A stretch of 64,000 nucleotides of DNA. It comes from Falsiroseomonas sp050563545. Its GTDB lineage: Bacteria; Pseudomonadota; Alphaproteobacteria; Acetobacterales; Acetobacteraceae. Where the stretch lies: positions 70,709 through 134,708 of the forward strand of contig NZ_JBNXUM010000021.1 in NCBI RefSeq assembly GCF_050563545.1, read 5' to 3'. Under the pieces are notes generated by a model. The model did not search any database. It was not told the origin of the DNA and saw nothing but the letters and a program-made list of their open reading frames with translations. Position 1 is the first letter of the stretch; each line of letters begins with the position of its first letter. Below, in pieces: positions 41,367-49,832 of the stretch. A program made the translations under genes and the position numbers.

Positions 41367-42941
41367 TCAGCTCCGCCAGTCGGACGCGGCGTCGAACTTG
41401 TAGCGGAGGTCGTGGGCCCCGCGCGTGAGGTGGCGGACCAGCGAGAGGCTCAGCACGCGCAGCCCCGCCGTCTCGCCGACGCCGATGCGGGTGAGCAGCC
41501 CCGGCCCGGTCTGCTGCCATATGTTGAAGGGACGATCCGGCCGCCGCGCGCGCAGCGCCGCGCAGGCCGCGTGGAACGCGGCCTCCGCCAGCCCGCCGCC
41601 GGGCCGCGCGACGAGCACGCTGTTGTGGAGGTAGAAGGGCAGTTCGTCCGCGTACCAGGCGGCAAGGCCGCCCTCCGGCAGCGCGGCGAGCACGCCGTCC
41701 ATCGACCGCAGGCAGGCCTCGTCCGCATCGGCCCAGATCCCTCCCTCCCGGGCCAGCACGGCCAGGCGCAGCAGGTCGGCCTCGGCGGCAGGGCCGGGGC
41801 AGGCGTCGAAAGCCTCGGCCACGGCCGGGCCCCGGCTTCCCAGCAGCCAGGCGCGGGCGGAGGCGCGGTGGAAGCGGCGGAGCGGATGGCGGGGATGCCG
41901 GGCCACCCAGGACTGCATCACCGCCGCCACGTCGGCGGGCGGGTCGGGATCGTGCCAGTACTGGACCAGCGGCACCGCCTCCGGCGCCGGCCCGGCTGGC
42001 AGGTCCTCGGCGCGCAGCGCGACGAGGCGGCCCGACAGCAGCAGCCCGCTGAGCAGGAGCCGCGCGAGATCCACGCGGCGCGGCAGGGCGGCCAGGCGGC
42101 GTGCCGCCCGGTCGGCCAGCTCGCTGGCCCGCCCGGCCAGGACCAGCAGCCGCGCTTCGGCGAGCCGCGCCGGCCCGGTCTCCGGCGGGCCCGCGGCGGC
42201 GAGCGTGGCGAGCGCCTCCGCCACGGCGCCGCGCTGCAGGCGCCAGGACGCCAGCGCCCAGGGATCGGGGCTGCCGAAGCTCTCGCCGGCACCATGCCAC
42301 GCCGCGGGCCAGCAGCGGCGCTCAACGAGCCGCGCGGCGAGCCAGTCGTCGCGTGTCGCACCCTCTGCCAGCAGCCACGCCAGCGCCCGCAGCCGGCCCG
42401 AAGCAAGCAGTGCCTCGGCCGCCTCGGCCGCAGGCGCCCGGCCGGCACGGCAGGCGGCGAGGCCGGCGCGGATCTCGGCGCGCGCCTCGGCCAGGCTTGC
42501 CGCGGCCTGCTGCTCCTGCTGCCGCCACCAGGCCGGCAGCGGATGCGGCAGGGCGCGCAGGCCCGCCAGGGCCAGGTCGGCCCAGCCCAGGCGCCGCAGC
42601 GCGCAGGCCCGGAGGAAGGCGGCATCGCGGTCGGCAGGGCGGATCGCCAGGGCCGCATGGAAGGCATCCGCCGCGCCGCGATCCCGGCCGAGCCCCGCCA
42701 GCAGCATGCCCTGCTGCATCAGGGCCTTGTGCCGCGTCGCCGCCGCGGCGGCCGGTGTCGCGGCCTGCCGGAGCAGCGCGAGGGCGCCGAGGGGATCGGG
42801 GATGTCCCGCCGACAGCGCGCCGCGAGCAGCGCGGCCTCCGGGCCCAGCGCCGCCCGCTCCTCGCCGAGCACCTCGAGCGCGTCGCGCAGCCTCGCCTGC
42901 TCGGCGAGGCGCTCGGCCCGCTGGAGCGCCCCGGGCGTCAC
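41367..42941 (-). CDS. TPR-like protein with C-terminal GT32-type glycosyltransferase domain
   Basis: This 524-residue protein has an Ala/Leu/Arg-rich helical N-terminal half that looks like degenerate tetratricopeptide repeats (AADAFHAALAIRPADRDA). From about residue 320 it matches the GT32/OCH1 sugar-binding group: VPLVQYWHDPDPPADV, then ADLLRLAVLAREGGIWADAD, whose DAD is the metal-binding DXD. Such proteins often modify capsule or other cell-surface glycans. It overlaps the upstream amidase gene by 4 bases. A functional link to the polysaccharide locus at 2.5-21 kb is possible but not shown. Confidence 0.85.
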   Translation of the reverse strand: MTPGALQRAERLAEQARLRDALEVLGEERAALGPEAALLAARCRRDIPDPLGALALLRQAATPAAAAATRHKALMQQGMLLAGLGRDRGAADAFHAALAIRPADRDAAFLRACALRRLGWADLALAGLRALPHPLPAWWRQQEQQAAASLAEARAEIRAGLAACRAGRAPAAEAAEALLASGRLRALAWLLAEGATRDDWLAARLVERRCWPAAWHGAGESFGSPDPWALASWRLQRGAVAEALATLAAAGPPETGPARLAEARLLVLAGRASELADRAARRLAALPRRVDLARLLLSGLLLSGRLVALRAEDLPAGPAPEAVPLVQYWHDPDPPADVAAVMQSWVARHPRHPLRRFHRASARAWLLGSRGPAVAEAFDACPGPAAEADLLRLAVLAREGGIWADADEACLRSMDGVLAALPEGGLAAWYADELPFYLHNSVLVARPGGGLAEAAFHAACAALRARRPDRPFNIWQQTGPGLLTRIGVGETAGLRVLSLSLVRHLTRGAHDLRYKFDAASDWRS

Positions 42942-44203
42942 CCCATCGCGGCCTGCAGCCAGCGCGCCCAGCCCAGCACCTCGCGGTCCTCGCCGATCCG
43001 GCCGACGAGCTGGACACCGAGCGGCAGGCCCTTCGGCCCAGTGCCGGCAGGAATGGTCACGTTCGGCCCCCAGAGCATCGTCCAGAGCAGGTTGAAGGTG
43101 GCGTCGCCGGTCCAGCCCAGGCCCTCCGGCGCCTCGCCGGGCGCCGACGGCGTCAGGATCGCGTCGAGGCCGACCGTCGCGTCGCGGAACACCAGCTTCG
43201 CCGCCGAGGCCGCGAGATGGGCGTCGCGCAGCAGCGCGGTCGGCTGCGACCGCGCCCAGTCAATCCGGTCGAGCAGCACGGGCGAGATCTGGGCGCGCGC
43301 CTCGGCCACTTCCCAGGCGAGCGCCTGCGACGTCTCCATGTTCATCAGGGCGGGATGCAGCTCCGCCGCGCGGAGCAGCGCGGGCGGCAGGTCGAACTCC
43401 ACGATATCGGCGCCGGCGCGGCGTGCGGCCTCCGCGGCGCGCTGCAGCAGCGCTACGGTCTCGGGCGCGGCCTTGTCGGGATCGTGGCCCATGGTCAGGC
43501 CGAGGCGCGGGGCGCGGCCCGGCTTCGCCTCGGGGTCGCCGAGGTCGCGGCCGGTCATCGCGGCGATCGCCAGCGCGCAATCCGCGACGGAGCGGGCCAT
43601 GACGCCGATCGTGTCCAGGCTCTCGCTCATCACCTTCATGCCGCCGCGGTGCAGCGCGCCGAAGCTCGGCTTGTAGCCGACGATCCCGCAATAGGCGGCG
43701 GGGCGGATGATGCTGCCCGCGGTCTGCGTTCCGAAGGCGAGCGGGACCATGAAGTCGGCGACCGCGGCCGCCGAGCCGGAAGACGACCCGCCTGGCGTAT
43801 GCGCGGTGTTGTGCGGGTTGACGGTCGGGCCGGGATGGCGGTTCGCGAATTCCGTCGTCCAGGTCTTGCCCATGATCGCCGCGCCGGCGTCGCGCGCGGC
43901 GGCGACGGAAGCCGCATCGCCGCGCGGCCGGTGGCCGGCCCAGACCGGGGACCCGTACTGGCTCGGCATATCGGCGGTATCCAGCACGTCCTTCACGCCG
44001 ACGGGGATGCCGTGCAGCGGCCCAGGACGCGCGCGGGCGGCGTTGCGCAGCGCCTGGGCGGGGTCGAGATGGACGAAGGCGTGGATGGCGGGCTCGCGCG
44101 CGGCGGCGCGGGCGAGGCAGGCCTCCATCAGGCCAGCGGGCGTCAGGCGGCCCGCGGCGATCGCGCGGGCGGCCTCGGTGACGGCAAGTCGGTTGGGTTC
44201 CAT
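42938..44203 (-). CDS. Amidase signature family enzyme
   Basis: This 421-residue hydrolase carries the Ser-cisSer-Lys triad: Lys71 in GIPVGVKDVLDT, the serine cluster at about 140-142 in GGSSSGSAAAVA, and Ser164 in TQTAGSIIRPA. It hydrolyses an amide, but the substrate cannot be told from sequence. It lacks the size and partners of GatA (no gatB or gatC nearby). The ATG at 44203 is the first that gives a normal N-terminus (MEPNRLAVTEAAR); an upstream extension would run over the divergent gene. Confidence 0.93.
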   Translation of the reverse strand: MEPNRLAVTEAARAIAAGRLTPAGLMEACLARAAAREPAIHAFVHLDPAQALRNAARARPGPLHGIPVGVKDVLDTADMPSQYGSPVWAGHRPRGDAASVAAARDAGAAIMGKTWTTEFANRHPGPTVNPHNTAHTPGGSSSGSAAAVADFMVPLAFGTQTAGSIIRPAAYCGIVGYKPSFGALHRGGMKVMSESLDTIGVMARSVADCALAIAAMTGRDLGDPEAKPGRAPRLGLTMGHDPDKAAPETVALLQRAAEAARRAGADIVEFDLPPALLRAAELHPALMNMETSQALAWEVAEARAQISPVLLDRIDWARSQPTALLRDAHLAASAAKLVFRDATVGLDAILTPSAPGEAPEGLGWTGDATFNLLWTMLWGPNVTIPAGTGPKGLPLGVQLVGRIGEDREVLGWARWLQAAMG

Positions 44204-44287
44204 GGCGGCGATGATGCCGCGCGGGGCGAAGGTTGCGAAGCCGGGAAAGGCCTTTCGCCGCCCGCCGGCGCCCCCCACATTGCGCCG

Positions 44288-44785
44288 ATGCCCGATGCCC
44301 GGATCCGGGTGGCGGAGGACGCGACCGGCGCCCTCGCCTACGCCATCCCCTGCCCGCCCGAGACCCTGCCCGCCGTCCGCCCGGAAGCGCTGCTGGCGGC
44401 CTGGCAGGCGGCGCGCGACGGCGCCGCGGCCGGGCGCTGGGGACCGCCGCGCACACTGATGTTCCGCCGCGCGGATGCCGAGCCGACGGTGCTCGCGATC
44501 GCCGACCGCGACGCCCGCTGCTGGGCGGAGGCGGTGGACCGCGGGGCCGACCTGACGACGCTGGACGGCCTCGCGCTCTGCCTCCGGCTGCTGGCGCTGA
44601 TCGAGGTGATGGCGCGGGCGGGCTGGCTCGCCGGGATGTTCGACGTGACGGCGGATGGGGTCGAGTTGCACCCGGCGCTGCTGCGGGCGGCGGCGGGCAT
44701 GCCGCTCGATCCCGGCGCGAGGTTCGACGCGGAGGCGCTTCGGCGGCTATTGTGCCGCGGACTCGCGGCGCGGGCCTCCGCCTGA
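44288..44785 (+). CDS. Hypothetical protein
   Basis: I do not recognise this 165-residue protein. It is Ala/Arg/Leu-rich with no signal peptide; the middle contains RRADAEPTVLAIADRDARCW and a hydrophobic helix LALCLRLLALIEVMARAGWL. It is divergent from the amidase gene by 84 bases and lies 37 bases before a lipoprotein gene on the same strand, so the two may be co-transcribed. It is probably real because it has a clear ATG in a gap that otherwise has no gene. Confidence 0.6.
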   Translation: MPDARIRVAEDATGALAYAIPCPPETLPAVRPEALLAAWQAARDGAAAGRWGPPRTLMFRRADAEPTVLAIADRDARCWAEAVDRGADLTTLDGLALCLRLLALIEVMARAGWLAGMFDVTADGVELHPALLRAAAGMPLDPGARFDAEALRRLLCRGLAARASA

Positions 44786-44822
44786 GCCGTCCCGCCCGAT
44801 TTCCGACCGGAAGCCCGTCGCC

Positions 44823-45185
44823 ATGTTCCGCCCGATCCTGCCGCTGGTCCTGCTGCTCGCCGCCTGCGGCCAGAACACCTCGATGCAGATGCCGCGCTTC
44901 GAGTTGCAGCCGCCGCCCCTGGTCGCGCCGCGCGGCGCCCAGGCCGACCAGCGCTTCCAGGCCTGCCGGACCGAGGCGACGCGGGTCGTGATGTTCCGCG
45001 AGCGCGGCCAGACCATGCGCAACGACGACCTCGCCATGGCGCCGGGCAGCTTCGGCAACGACAGCGCGGTGCCGGACTGGCGCCGCCAGATGAACCAGTC
45101 GAACACCGACCAGGAGATCGACCGGCTGACGCGCCAGTGCATCGCGTCGAACGAGGCGCAGCCCGCGGCCGCCGCCGCGAGATAG
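44823..45185 (+). CDS. Small lipoprotein
   Basis: This 120-residue protein starts MFRPILPLVLLLAACGQ, a lipoprotein signal with a lipobox LAAC and the modified cysteine at residue 15. The mature part has FQACRTEATRVVMFRERGQTM and a second cysteine pair (CRTEA, RQCIAS), ending in an Ala-rich tail. The Gly after Cys does not give an Asp+2 retention signal, so an outer-membrane location is likely. I do not recognise the family. It is followed immediately by the MFS gene. Confidence 0.85.
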   Translation: MFRPILPLVLLLAACGQNTSMQMPRFELQPPPLVAPRGAQADQRFQACRTEATRVVMFRERGQTMRNDDLAMAPGSFGNDSAVPDWRRQMNQSNTDQEIDRLTRQCIASNEAQPAAAAAR

Positions 45186-45186
45186 C

Positions 45187-46446
45187 GTGCCCGCGGCGCG
45201 GCTCGGCGGGCTGCGCCGGGCGCTTTCCACCCGCAACGCCCGGATCTTCTTCGGCGGGTCGCTGATCGCCTGGACGGGCCTCTGGATGCACCGCATCGCG
45301 GTGGCCTGGCTCGCCTGGGAGCTGACGCGGAGCGCCTTCTGGGTGGGCCTCGTCGCCTTCTGCGACCTGGCGCCGGCGGTGATCGTCTCGCCCTTCGCGG
45401 GCGCCGTGGCGGACCGGGTGGACCGGGTGCGGCTGACCGTGGTCACGCAGCTCCTGACCGCGCTGCAATCGGCCGCGGTCGCGGCGCTGACCTTTTCCGG
45501 CGCAATGACGATCGGCACGCTGCTGGTGCTGGAGGTCCTGGGCGGCACCGCGGCCAGCTTCACCCAGCCCGCGCGGCAGACGCTGATGCCGGGGATCGTC
45601 GGGCGCGGCGACCTGCCGGCGGCGGTGGCCTGCAACTCGCTCTGCTTCGCGCTCGCCCGCTTCACGGGGCCGGGCCTGGCCGGCCCGATCATCGCGATCT
45701 GGGGCGTGGTGCCGTCCATCGCGGCGAATGCGGTGGCCTATTCGCTCGCCTCGGCCTCGCTGCTGCTGCTGACGATCGCACCGTCGGAGCGGCGGGGACA
45801 TGCGGCCTCGGGCTCGCTCTGGCGGGAGGTGGTGGAGGGGCTGAGCTACGCGTACCGGCATGCCGGGCTCGGGCCGCTGCTGCTCTATGCCGCACTCGCC
45901 GCGATCCTGATGCGCGGCCTGCAGGAGATCCTGCCGCCCTATGTCGAGTGGCTGTTCGGCCGCGGGGCGGAGAGCCTGGCGATCCTGACGACCTGCTTCG
46001 GCGCGGGGGCGCTCTGCGCGGGGCTGTGGGTGGCGAATCGCGGCACGCTCGACGGCACGACGCGGCTGGCCGTGGTGTCCGCGGCGGTGCAGGCGTTGGC
46101 GACGGCCGGTTTCGTCGCGACGGGCTGGTTCCCCCTCGGGATGGCGAGCGCGGTGCTGTTCGGGGCCAGCGCCTCGGTCCACGGGGTCTGCGTGCAGACG
46201 CTGATCCAGACCGCGACCGGCGCCGAGTTCCGCGGGCGGATGCTGAGCCTCTGGGGCATGATCTCGCGGGCGGGGCCGGCGCTCGGGGCGCTGGCGCTGG
46301 GGGCGGCGGGCCAGGCGGTGGGGCTCAGGATCCCGACCTTCGTCGCGCTCGGGCTCTTCGCGCTGGTCTTCCTGTGGGGGCTCGCGAAGCTGCCGCGGAT
46401 GCGCATGGCGCTGGAGGATCCGGACCAGGGCCAGCGGCGGGGTTAG
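45187..46446 (+). CDS. MFS transporter (EntS/MFS_3-like)
   Basis: This 419-residue major-facilitator protein has 12 likely spans. The loop-2 motif appears as GAVADRVDRVRL, and MHRIAVAWLAWELTRSAFWVG plus FTQPARQTLMPGIV are typical of the EntS/MFS_3 export group. It probably exports a small molecule; nothing nearby encodes a siderophore or antibiotic pathway. The start is a GTG one base after the stop of the lipoprotein gene, which suggests the two are translated together. Confidence 0.92.
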   Translation: MPAARLGGLRRALSTRNARIFFGGSLIAWTGLWMHRIAVAWLAWELTRSAFWVGLVAFCDLAPAVIVSPFAGAVADRVDRVRLTVVTQLLTALQSAAVAALTFSGAMTIGTLLVLEVLGGTAASFTQPARQTLMPGIVGRGDLPAAVACNSLCFALARFTGPGLAGPIIAIWGVVPSIAANAVAYSLASASLLLLTIAPSERRGHAASGSLWREVVEGLSYAYRHAGLGPLLLYAALAAILMRGLQEILPPYVEWLFGRGAESLAILTTCFGAGALCAGLWVANRGTLDGTTRLAVVSAAVQALATAGFVATGWFPLGMASAVLFGASASVHGVCVQTLIQTATGAEFRGRMLSLWGMISRAGPALGALALGAAGQAVGLRIPTFVALGLFALVFLWGLAKLPRMRMALEDPDQGQRRG

Positions 46447-46531
46447 CGAGAATCCGGCGCGGGGGGCGTTCACTCCCCGCCCGCTTCGGCCTTACATGCG
46501 CGCGCCGCGACACACCGAGGGAGAGCCGCGC

Positions 46532-46882
46532 ATGTCGAAGATCACCCGCCAGGGCAGCAACCAGATCCTGTCGAGCTCGGTCGAGTACCACAACTTCGTC
46601 TACCTCGCCGGGATGACCGCCGACGACCTGTCGAAGGACGTCGCCGGCCAGACCGCCGAGGTCATCGCCAAGATCGACGCCATGCTGGAGGCCAACGGCA
46701 CGGACAAGACGCGCCTGCTGCAGGCGCAGATCTGGCTGAAGGACATCCGCGACCGCGATGCCATGAACAAGGTGTGGGTGGCGTGGCTCGGCGAAGCGGG
46801 CCGGCCGGCGCGCGCCTGCGTGCAGGCCAACATGGCGGATCCGCGACACCTCGTGGAGATCATGGTCACGGCCTGCCGGTAG
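46532..46882 (+). CDS. RidA/YjgF family protein
   Basis: This 116-residue protein belongs to the RidA superfamily: VYLAGMTADD, a helix QTAEVIAKIDAMLEANGTDKTRLLQAQIWL, and RPARACVQANMADPRHLVEIMV with the conserved Arg that binds the keto acid. RidA hydrolyses reactive enamine/imine intermediates such as 2-aminoacrylate. The start motif ITRQGSNQIL differs from canonical RidA, placing it in one of the Rid subgroups. GGGAGAG precedes the ATG. Confidence 0.92.
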   Translation: MSKITRQGSNQILSSSVEYHNFVYLAGMTADDLSKDVAGQTAEVIAKIDAMLEANGTDKTRLLQAQIWLKDIRDRDAMNKVWVAWLGEAGRPARACVQANMADPRHLVEIMVTACR

Positions 46883-47003
46883 ACACGGCAAGCCGCGTAC
46901 CAGCTTCATCGCGGCATCCCGGCGTTCCGGCCGGGATGCCGCGTTCGTGATCTCGGGTTTTCGCACGATCGCGTGATCCCTGTCCGAGTCTAGGGCCCCT
47001 CGC

Positions 47004-47014
47004 AACACAGTGTT
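47004..47014. promoter_or_regulatory. Palindromic operator-like site 1
   Basis: AACAC-A-GTGTT is a perfect odd palindrome. It pairs with site 2, 42 bases downstream, about four helical turns, as expected for two operators on the same face. Confidence 0.45.
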
Positions 47015-47045
47015 TCGTGCGTTTCGTTTGTTGCATTACGGCCGC

Positions 47046-47056
47046 AACACTGTGTC
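47046..47056. promoter_or_regulatory. Palindromic operator-like site 2
   Basis: AACAC-T-GTGTC is nearly palindromic and shares CGCAACAC-N-GTGT with site 1. Both lie upstream of the CHAP gene. Confidence 0.45.
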
Positions 47057-47106
47057 CGTCGTGTTTTGCGTGTTTCACGCTAGGAAGATGTCCCGCCCGG
47101 GGGCGG

Positions 47107-47115
47107 TTATCCACA
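47107..47115 (+). promoter_or_regulatory. Perfect DnaA box
   Basis: TTATCCACA is the strict consensus DnaA box. It lies between the palindrome pair and the CHAP gene. A single box does not make an origin; DnaA-linked control of the cell-wall gene is possible. Confidence 0.5.
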
Positions 47116-47253
47116 GGCCCTGCCGACAAATCACGCCGCATTTCCGGATGTAACGTGCTTTGCGGGTTGGCAGCCCCGGCGACCCACGGTTACCCCCGCC
47201 CTATCACGACCGCGTCAAGCGGTTTCGGGGGCAGATCAAGGGGGTTTCAAAGC

Positions 47254-48045
47254 ATGCGGGCAGGAAGCGCGCTCGTCGTCTTCTCCGTGCTGTTCGGTTC
47301 CATCGCCGTTGTCTCGACGGCCGATGCCAATACGACCAATCGCCAGACGCAGAAGCAGGGCCGCACTGCCCAGCAGCAGGTCCAGCCGGCGCAGCAGCGC
47401 CAGGCCGCAGGCGCAACGCGTCAGGCGCCGACGCCGCGCATGGCGATCGCCCCGCAGGAGCAGGCTCAATCCGCGCTTCTGACGCCGGCGGTCGCGCGCG
47501 GGCAGTTCACCTCCGGCACGCCTCTCCTGCCGGTCTCGATGACCGGCGGCCTGTCCTGCGTGCCCTATGTCCGCATGGCCACGGGGATGAACGTCTCCGG
47601 CGACGCGCGGGCCTGGTGGTACAACGCCGCCGGCGTCTATGCCCGCGGCCAGCAGCCCGAGCGCGGCGCGGTCCTCGCCTTCATGGGATCGGGCGGCATG
47701 AGCCGCGGCCATGTCGCGGTGGTCAGCCGCGTGATCAACGCCCGCACCGTGCTGATCGACCACGCGAACTGGGGCGGCCCGGGTCTGCGCCGCGGCCAGG
47801 TGATCCGGGGCGCGACCGTCGTGGACGTCTCCGACCGCAACGACTGGACCCAGGTCCGCGTGCAGGTCGGCTATGACAACGACACCTTCGGCCGGACCTA
47901 TCCGACCCACGGCTTCATCTACAACCGGCCCGAGGGCAACCGGGTCTTCACGGCCTCGGTGCAGGGGATGCAGGAAGTCGCCATGGCCGGCGCCTCGCAC
48001 GGCGCGCTGCACATGCTGCGCGTGGGCGAGACGCTCGGGGATTGA
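47254..48045 (+). CDS. Secreted CHAP-domain peptidoglycan hydrolase
   Basis: This 263-residue protein has a signal peptide, then a Gln/Ala-rich linker (about 25-80) and a CHAP domain. The catalytic Cys lies in GGLSCVPYVRM, and the His in RGHVAVVSRV, with HANWGG following, as in NlpC/P60-like cysteine amidases. The domain cuts peptidoglycan peptides or cross-links, outside the cytoplasmic membrane. The ATG at 47254 begins a normal signal peptide. The upstream region has a palindrome pair and a DnaA box that may tie its expression to the cell cycle. Confidence 0.9.
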   Translation: MRAGSALVVFSVLFGSIAVVSTADANTTNRQTQKQGRTAQQQVQPAQQRQAAGATRQAPTPRMAIAPQEQAQSALLTPAVARGQFTSGTPLLPVSMTGGLSCVPYVRMATGMNVSGDARAWWYNAAGVYARGQQPERGAVLAFMGSGGMSRGHVAVVSRVINARTVLIDHANWGGPGLRRGQVIRGATVVDVSDRNDWTQVRVQVGYDNDTFGRTYPTHGFIYNRPEGNRVFTASVQGMQEVAMAGASHGALHMLRVGETLGD

Positions 48046-48106
48046 AGGCGCGCGGGCGGAACGCCGGCGCGACCTGATACGCTGGGCTGTCGGCCGGAGG
48101 CAGCCC

Positions 48107-48604
48107 ATGCACGACAAGCGGCCCGACGGGGCGGAGCGCCTGGTGCTTCCGCCCTCGGGCGAGATCCCGAACAACCCTGACCTGCCGGTGCTGCTGCATC
48201 GCGGCGCCGTCGAGCCCGGGCCGGAGGCGGCCGAGGCGCTTTTCGCGCGACATGGCTGGCCGCCGGCCTGGCGGAACGGGATCTACGATTTCCATCACTA
48301 TCATCCGAACGCGCATGAGGCGCTCGCCATCGCGGCCGGGCGCGTCCGGGTTCGGCTCGGCGGCGAGGGCGGGGTGACGCTGGATCTCGCAGCAGGCGAC
48401 GTCGTCGTGCTGCCGGCGGGGACCGGGCACCGCAGGCTCTACCGATCGCCGGACCTGCTGGTGGTGGGCGCCTACCCACCAGGCAGCCGGCCGGAGCAGT
48501 TCACCGGCCGCGCCGGGGAGTTGCCGCGGGCGCTGCACGCCATCCCGCGCGTGCCCGACCCGCCCTGCGACCCCGTGACCGGCGCGGCCTACCCTCGCGC
48601 CTGA
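48107..48604 (+). CDS. Cupin-domain protein (YjlB-like)
   Basis: This 165-residue protein has one cupin fold: metal-binding pattern in YDFHHYHPNAHEALAIAAG, then the second motif LAAGDVVVLPAGTGHRR. The start HHYH...E and the ending G-x-x-H fit the cupin consensus, so a bound metal is likely. Length and layout match the YjlB family of unknown function. Its stop lies 15 bases inside the 3' end of the convergent glycosyltransferase gene. Confidence 0.88.
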   Translation: MHDKRPDGAERLVLPPSGEIPNNPDLPVLLHRGAVEPGPEAAEALFARHGWPPAWRNGIYDFHHYHPNAHEALAIAAGRVRVRLGGEGGVTLDLAAGDVVVLPAGTGHRRLYRSPDLLVVGAYPPGSRPEQFTGRAGELPRALHAIPRVPDPPCDPVTGAAYPRA

Positions 48605-49770
48605 TCCTCCGCGAGGATCGCCGTCGCGTCCGGCGCCTCGATGGCGTAGCGGCGCCCGCGCCAGCGCACTTCTTTCCCGAGCGCCGAGGCCAGGAAGATG
48701 CCGAGCTGGGCCAGATGCGCCACCGGCATCAGCAGCCGGTCGCCCGGCAGGGCGCTGATCACCGCGGCGGCGTCGGCCGGCGGCAGGACGCGCCGCGCGA
48801 TCTCGGCCCGCATCGAGGCCCGCCCTTGCTGCAGCGCGATCCCGGCCGCGAGCGCGGCGATCGCGACGAGGTCGCCGCGCAGCGCCGCCACGCCTAGCCA
48901 AGCCACAGCGATGACGGGCAGCACGAGCCCGACGCCAAGGCAGGCCCAGGCGAGCGGCGCGTAGATCCGCGTCAGCAGCAGCTGGCGTCGCGCGAAGGCG
49001 AAGAGGCTCCGCCATGTATGCCGCACCGGGCTCGGCACCAGCACGCGGCGCGGCGTCCAGGGCGGCATCCCCGCGCGATGCGCAGCCCGCGTCAGCGACA
49101 GGCAATCCGACATCGCGCCCTGCCAGACCGTCTCGATCGGCAGCGCGGCCAGCGCCTTCGCCGTGATCGCGGTGGAGCCGCCCCAGAGCAGGTTGAGGAA
49201 GCGCGGCCTCGCGAAGGTCGCGGGCGCCCGGTCCGCGATGGCGGCCAGGCGCGAGGGCAGGTCCTCCGGCAGCATCCAGCGATAGCCGCCGGCGATCTCG
49301 GCCTTGCCGGCGCGCAGCGGCCGGGTCAGCTCCGTCAGCCAGCTCGGCGGCGGGCGGGTGTCCACGTCGAGGGTGACGACGACCGTCTCCTCCGCGCGCC
49401 GCGTGGCGAGCGCCACCAACAGGTTCTGCACCTTCTGGGACCGCCCCTGCCCCGGCCCGGCCATGAGGACGGAGAAGCGCGCGGGATCGGCCGCGCTCGC
49501 CACGGGGAAGGCGAGGTCGCGCCCGTCCTCGAAGGCCAGCACGCAGCGCCAGGGGCCGGGATAGTCCTGCACCTGCAGCGCCACGAGGCAGGCGCGCGCA
49601 TCGCCGACCTCCGCCTCGTCCAGCGCCCGGATGGGCAGCAGCACCAGCACCGGTGGGAAGGGCCCCGCATCCGGGCCGGCATCGCCGCGCAGGCCGCGGA
49701 GATAGGTCCAGGTCGCGAAGCTCGCGAGGCCCGAGACCAGCAGCCAGCATGCGGCCCAGAACCAGACCAT
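48589..49770 (-). CDS. Membrane GT2-family glycosyltransferase (ceramide glucosyltransferase-like)
   Basis: This 393-residue protein has an N-terminal membrane span, a GT-A domain, and two or three C-terminal spans. The catalytic stretch includes VVTLDVDTRPPPSW with the DXD, FLNLLWGGSTAI, and a late RRQLLLTRIYAP in the place of the usual Q/RXXRW. This layout resembles the GT21/ceramide-glucosyltransferase group, including HpnI-type enzymes. It probably glycosylates a lipid at the cytoplasmic membrane. The P450 gene on the other strand starts 62 bases away, but no lipid pathway is otherwise visible. Confidence 0.85.
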   Translation of the reverse strand: MVWFWAACWLLVSGLASFATWTYLRGLRGDAGPDAGPFPPVLVLLPIRALDEAEVGDARACLVALQVQDYPGPWRCVLAFEDGRDLAFPVASAADPARFSVLMAGPGQGRSQKVQNLLVALATRRAEETVVVTLDVDTRPPPSWLTELTRPLRAGKAEIAGGYRWMLPEDLPSRLAAIADRAPATFARPRFLNLLWGGSTAITAKALAALPIETVWQGAMSDCLSLTRAAHRAGMPPWTPRRVLVPSPVRHTWRSLFAFARRQLLLTRIYAPLAWACLGVGLVLPVIAVAWLGVAALRGDLVAIAALAAGIALQQGRASMRAEIARRVLPPADAAAVISALPGDRLLMPVAHLAQLGIFLASALGKEVRWRGRRYAIEAPDATAILAEDQARG

Positions 49771-49832
49771 CCGCGCCCCCGACGACGCTCCTCAACTAGA
49801 GCGGCGGGCTGAACGGGTCCATAACCCCCGGC

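Larger units (their letters stand above)
46883..47253. promoter_or_regulatory. AT-richer regulatory segment upstream of the CHAP gene
   Basis: This 371-base gap between RidA and the CHAP protein is AT-richer than its surroundings. It holds two ACAC-N-GTGT palindromes (centres at 47009 and 47051, 42 bases apart), several TTTCGTG/CGTGTTT motifs, and a perfect consensus DnaA box at 47107. No open frame longer than 60 codons belongs here. The promoter of the CHAP gene is probably inside it. Confidence 0.6.

Noticed and set aside
39460..44785. Very long frames antisense to the MocA fusion, GT32 and amidase genes (for example 42101-44785 plus, 39460-42300 minus)
   Set aside because: Low-complexity products without motifs. 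Only the last part of the plus frame, from ATG 44288, lies outside known genes and was kept.
47000..47120. Chromosomal replication origin
   Set aside because: Only one consensus DnaA box was seen, and no origin-linked genes such as dnaA, hemE or parAB are nearby.
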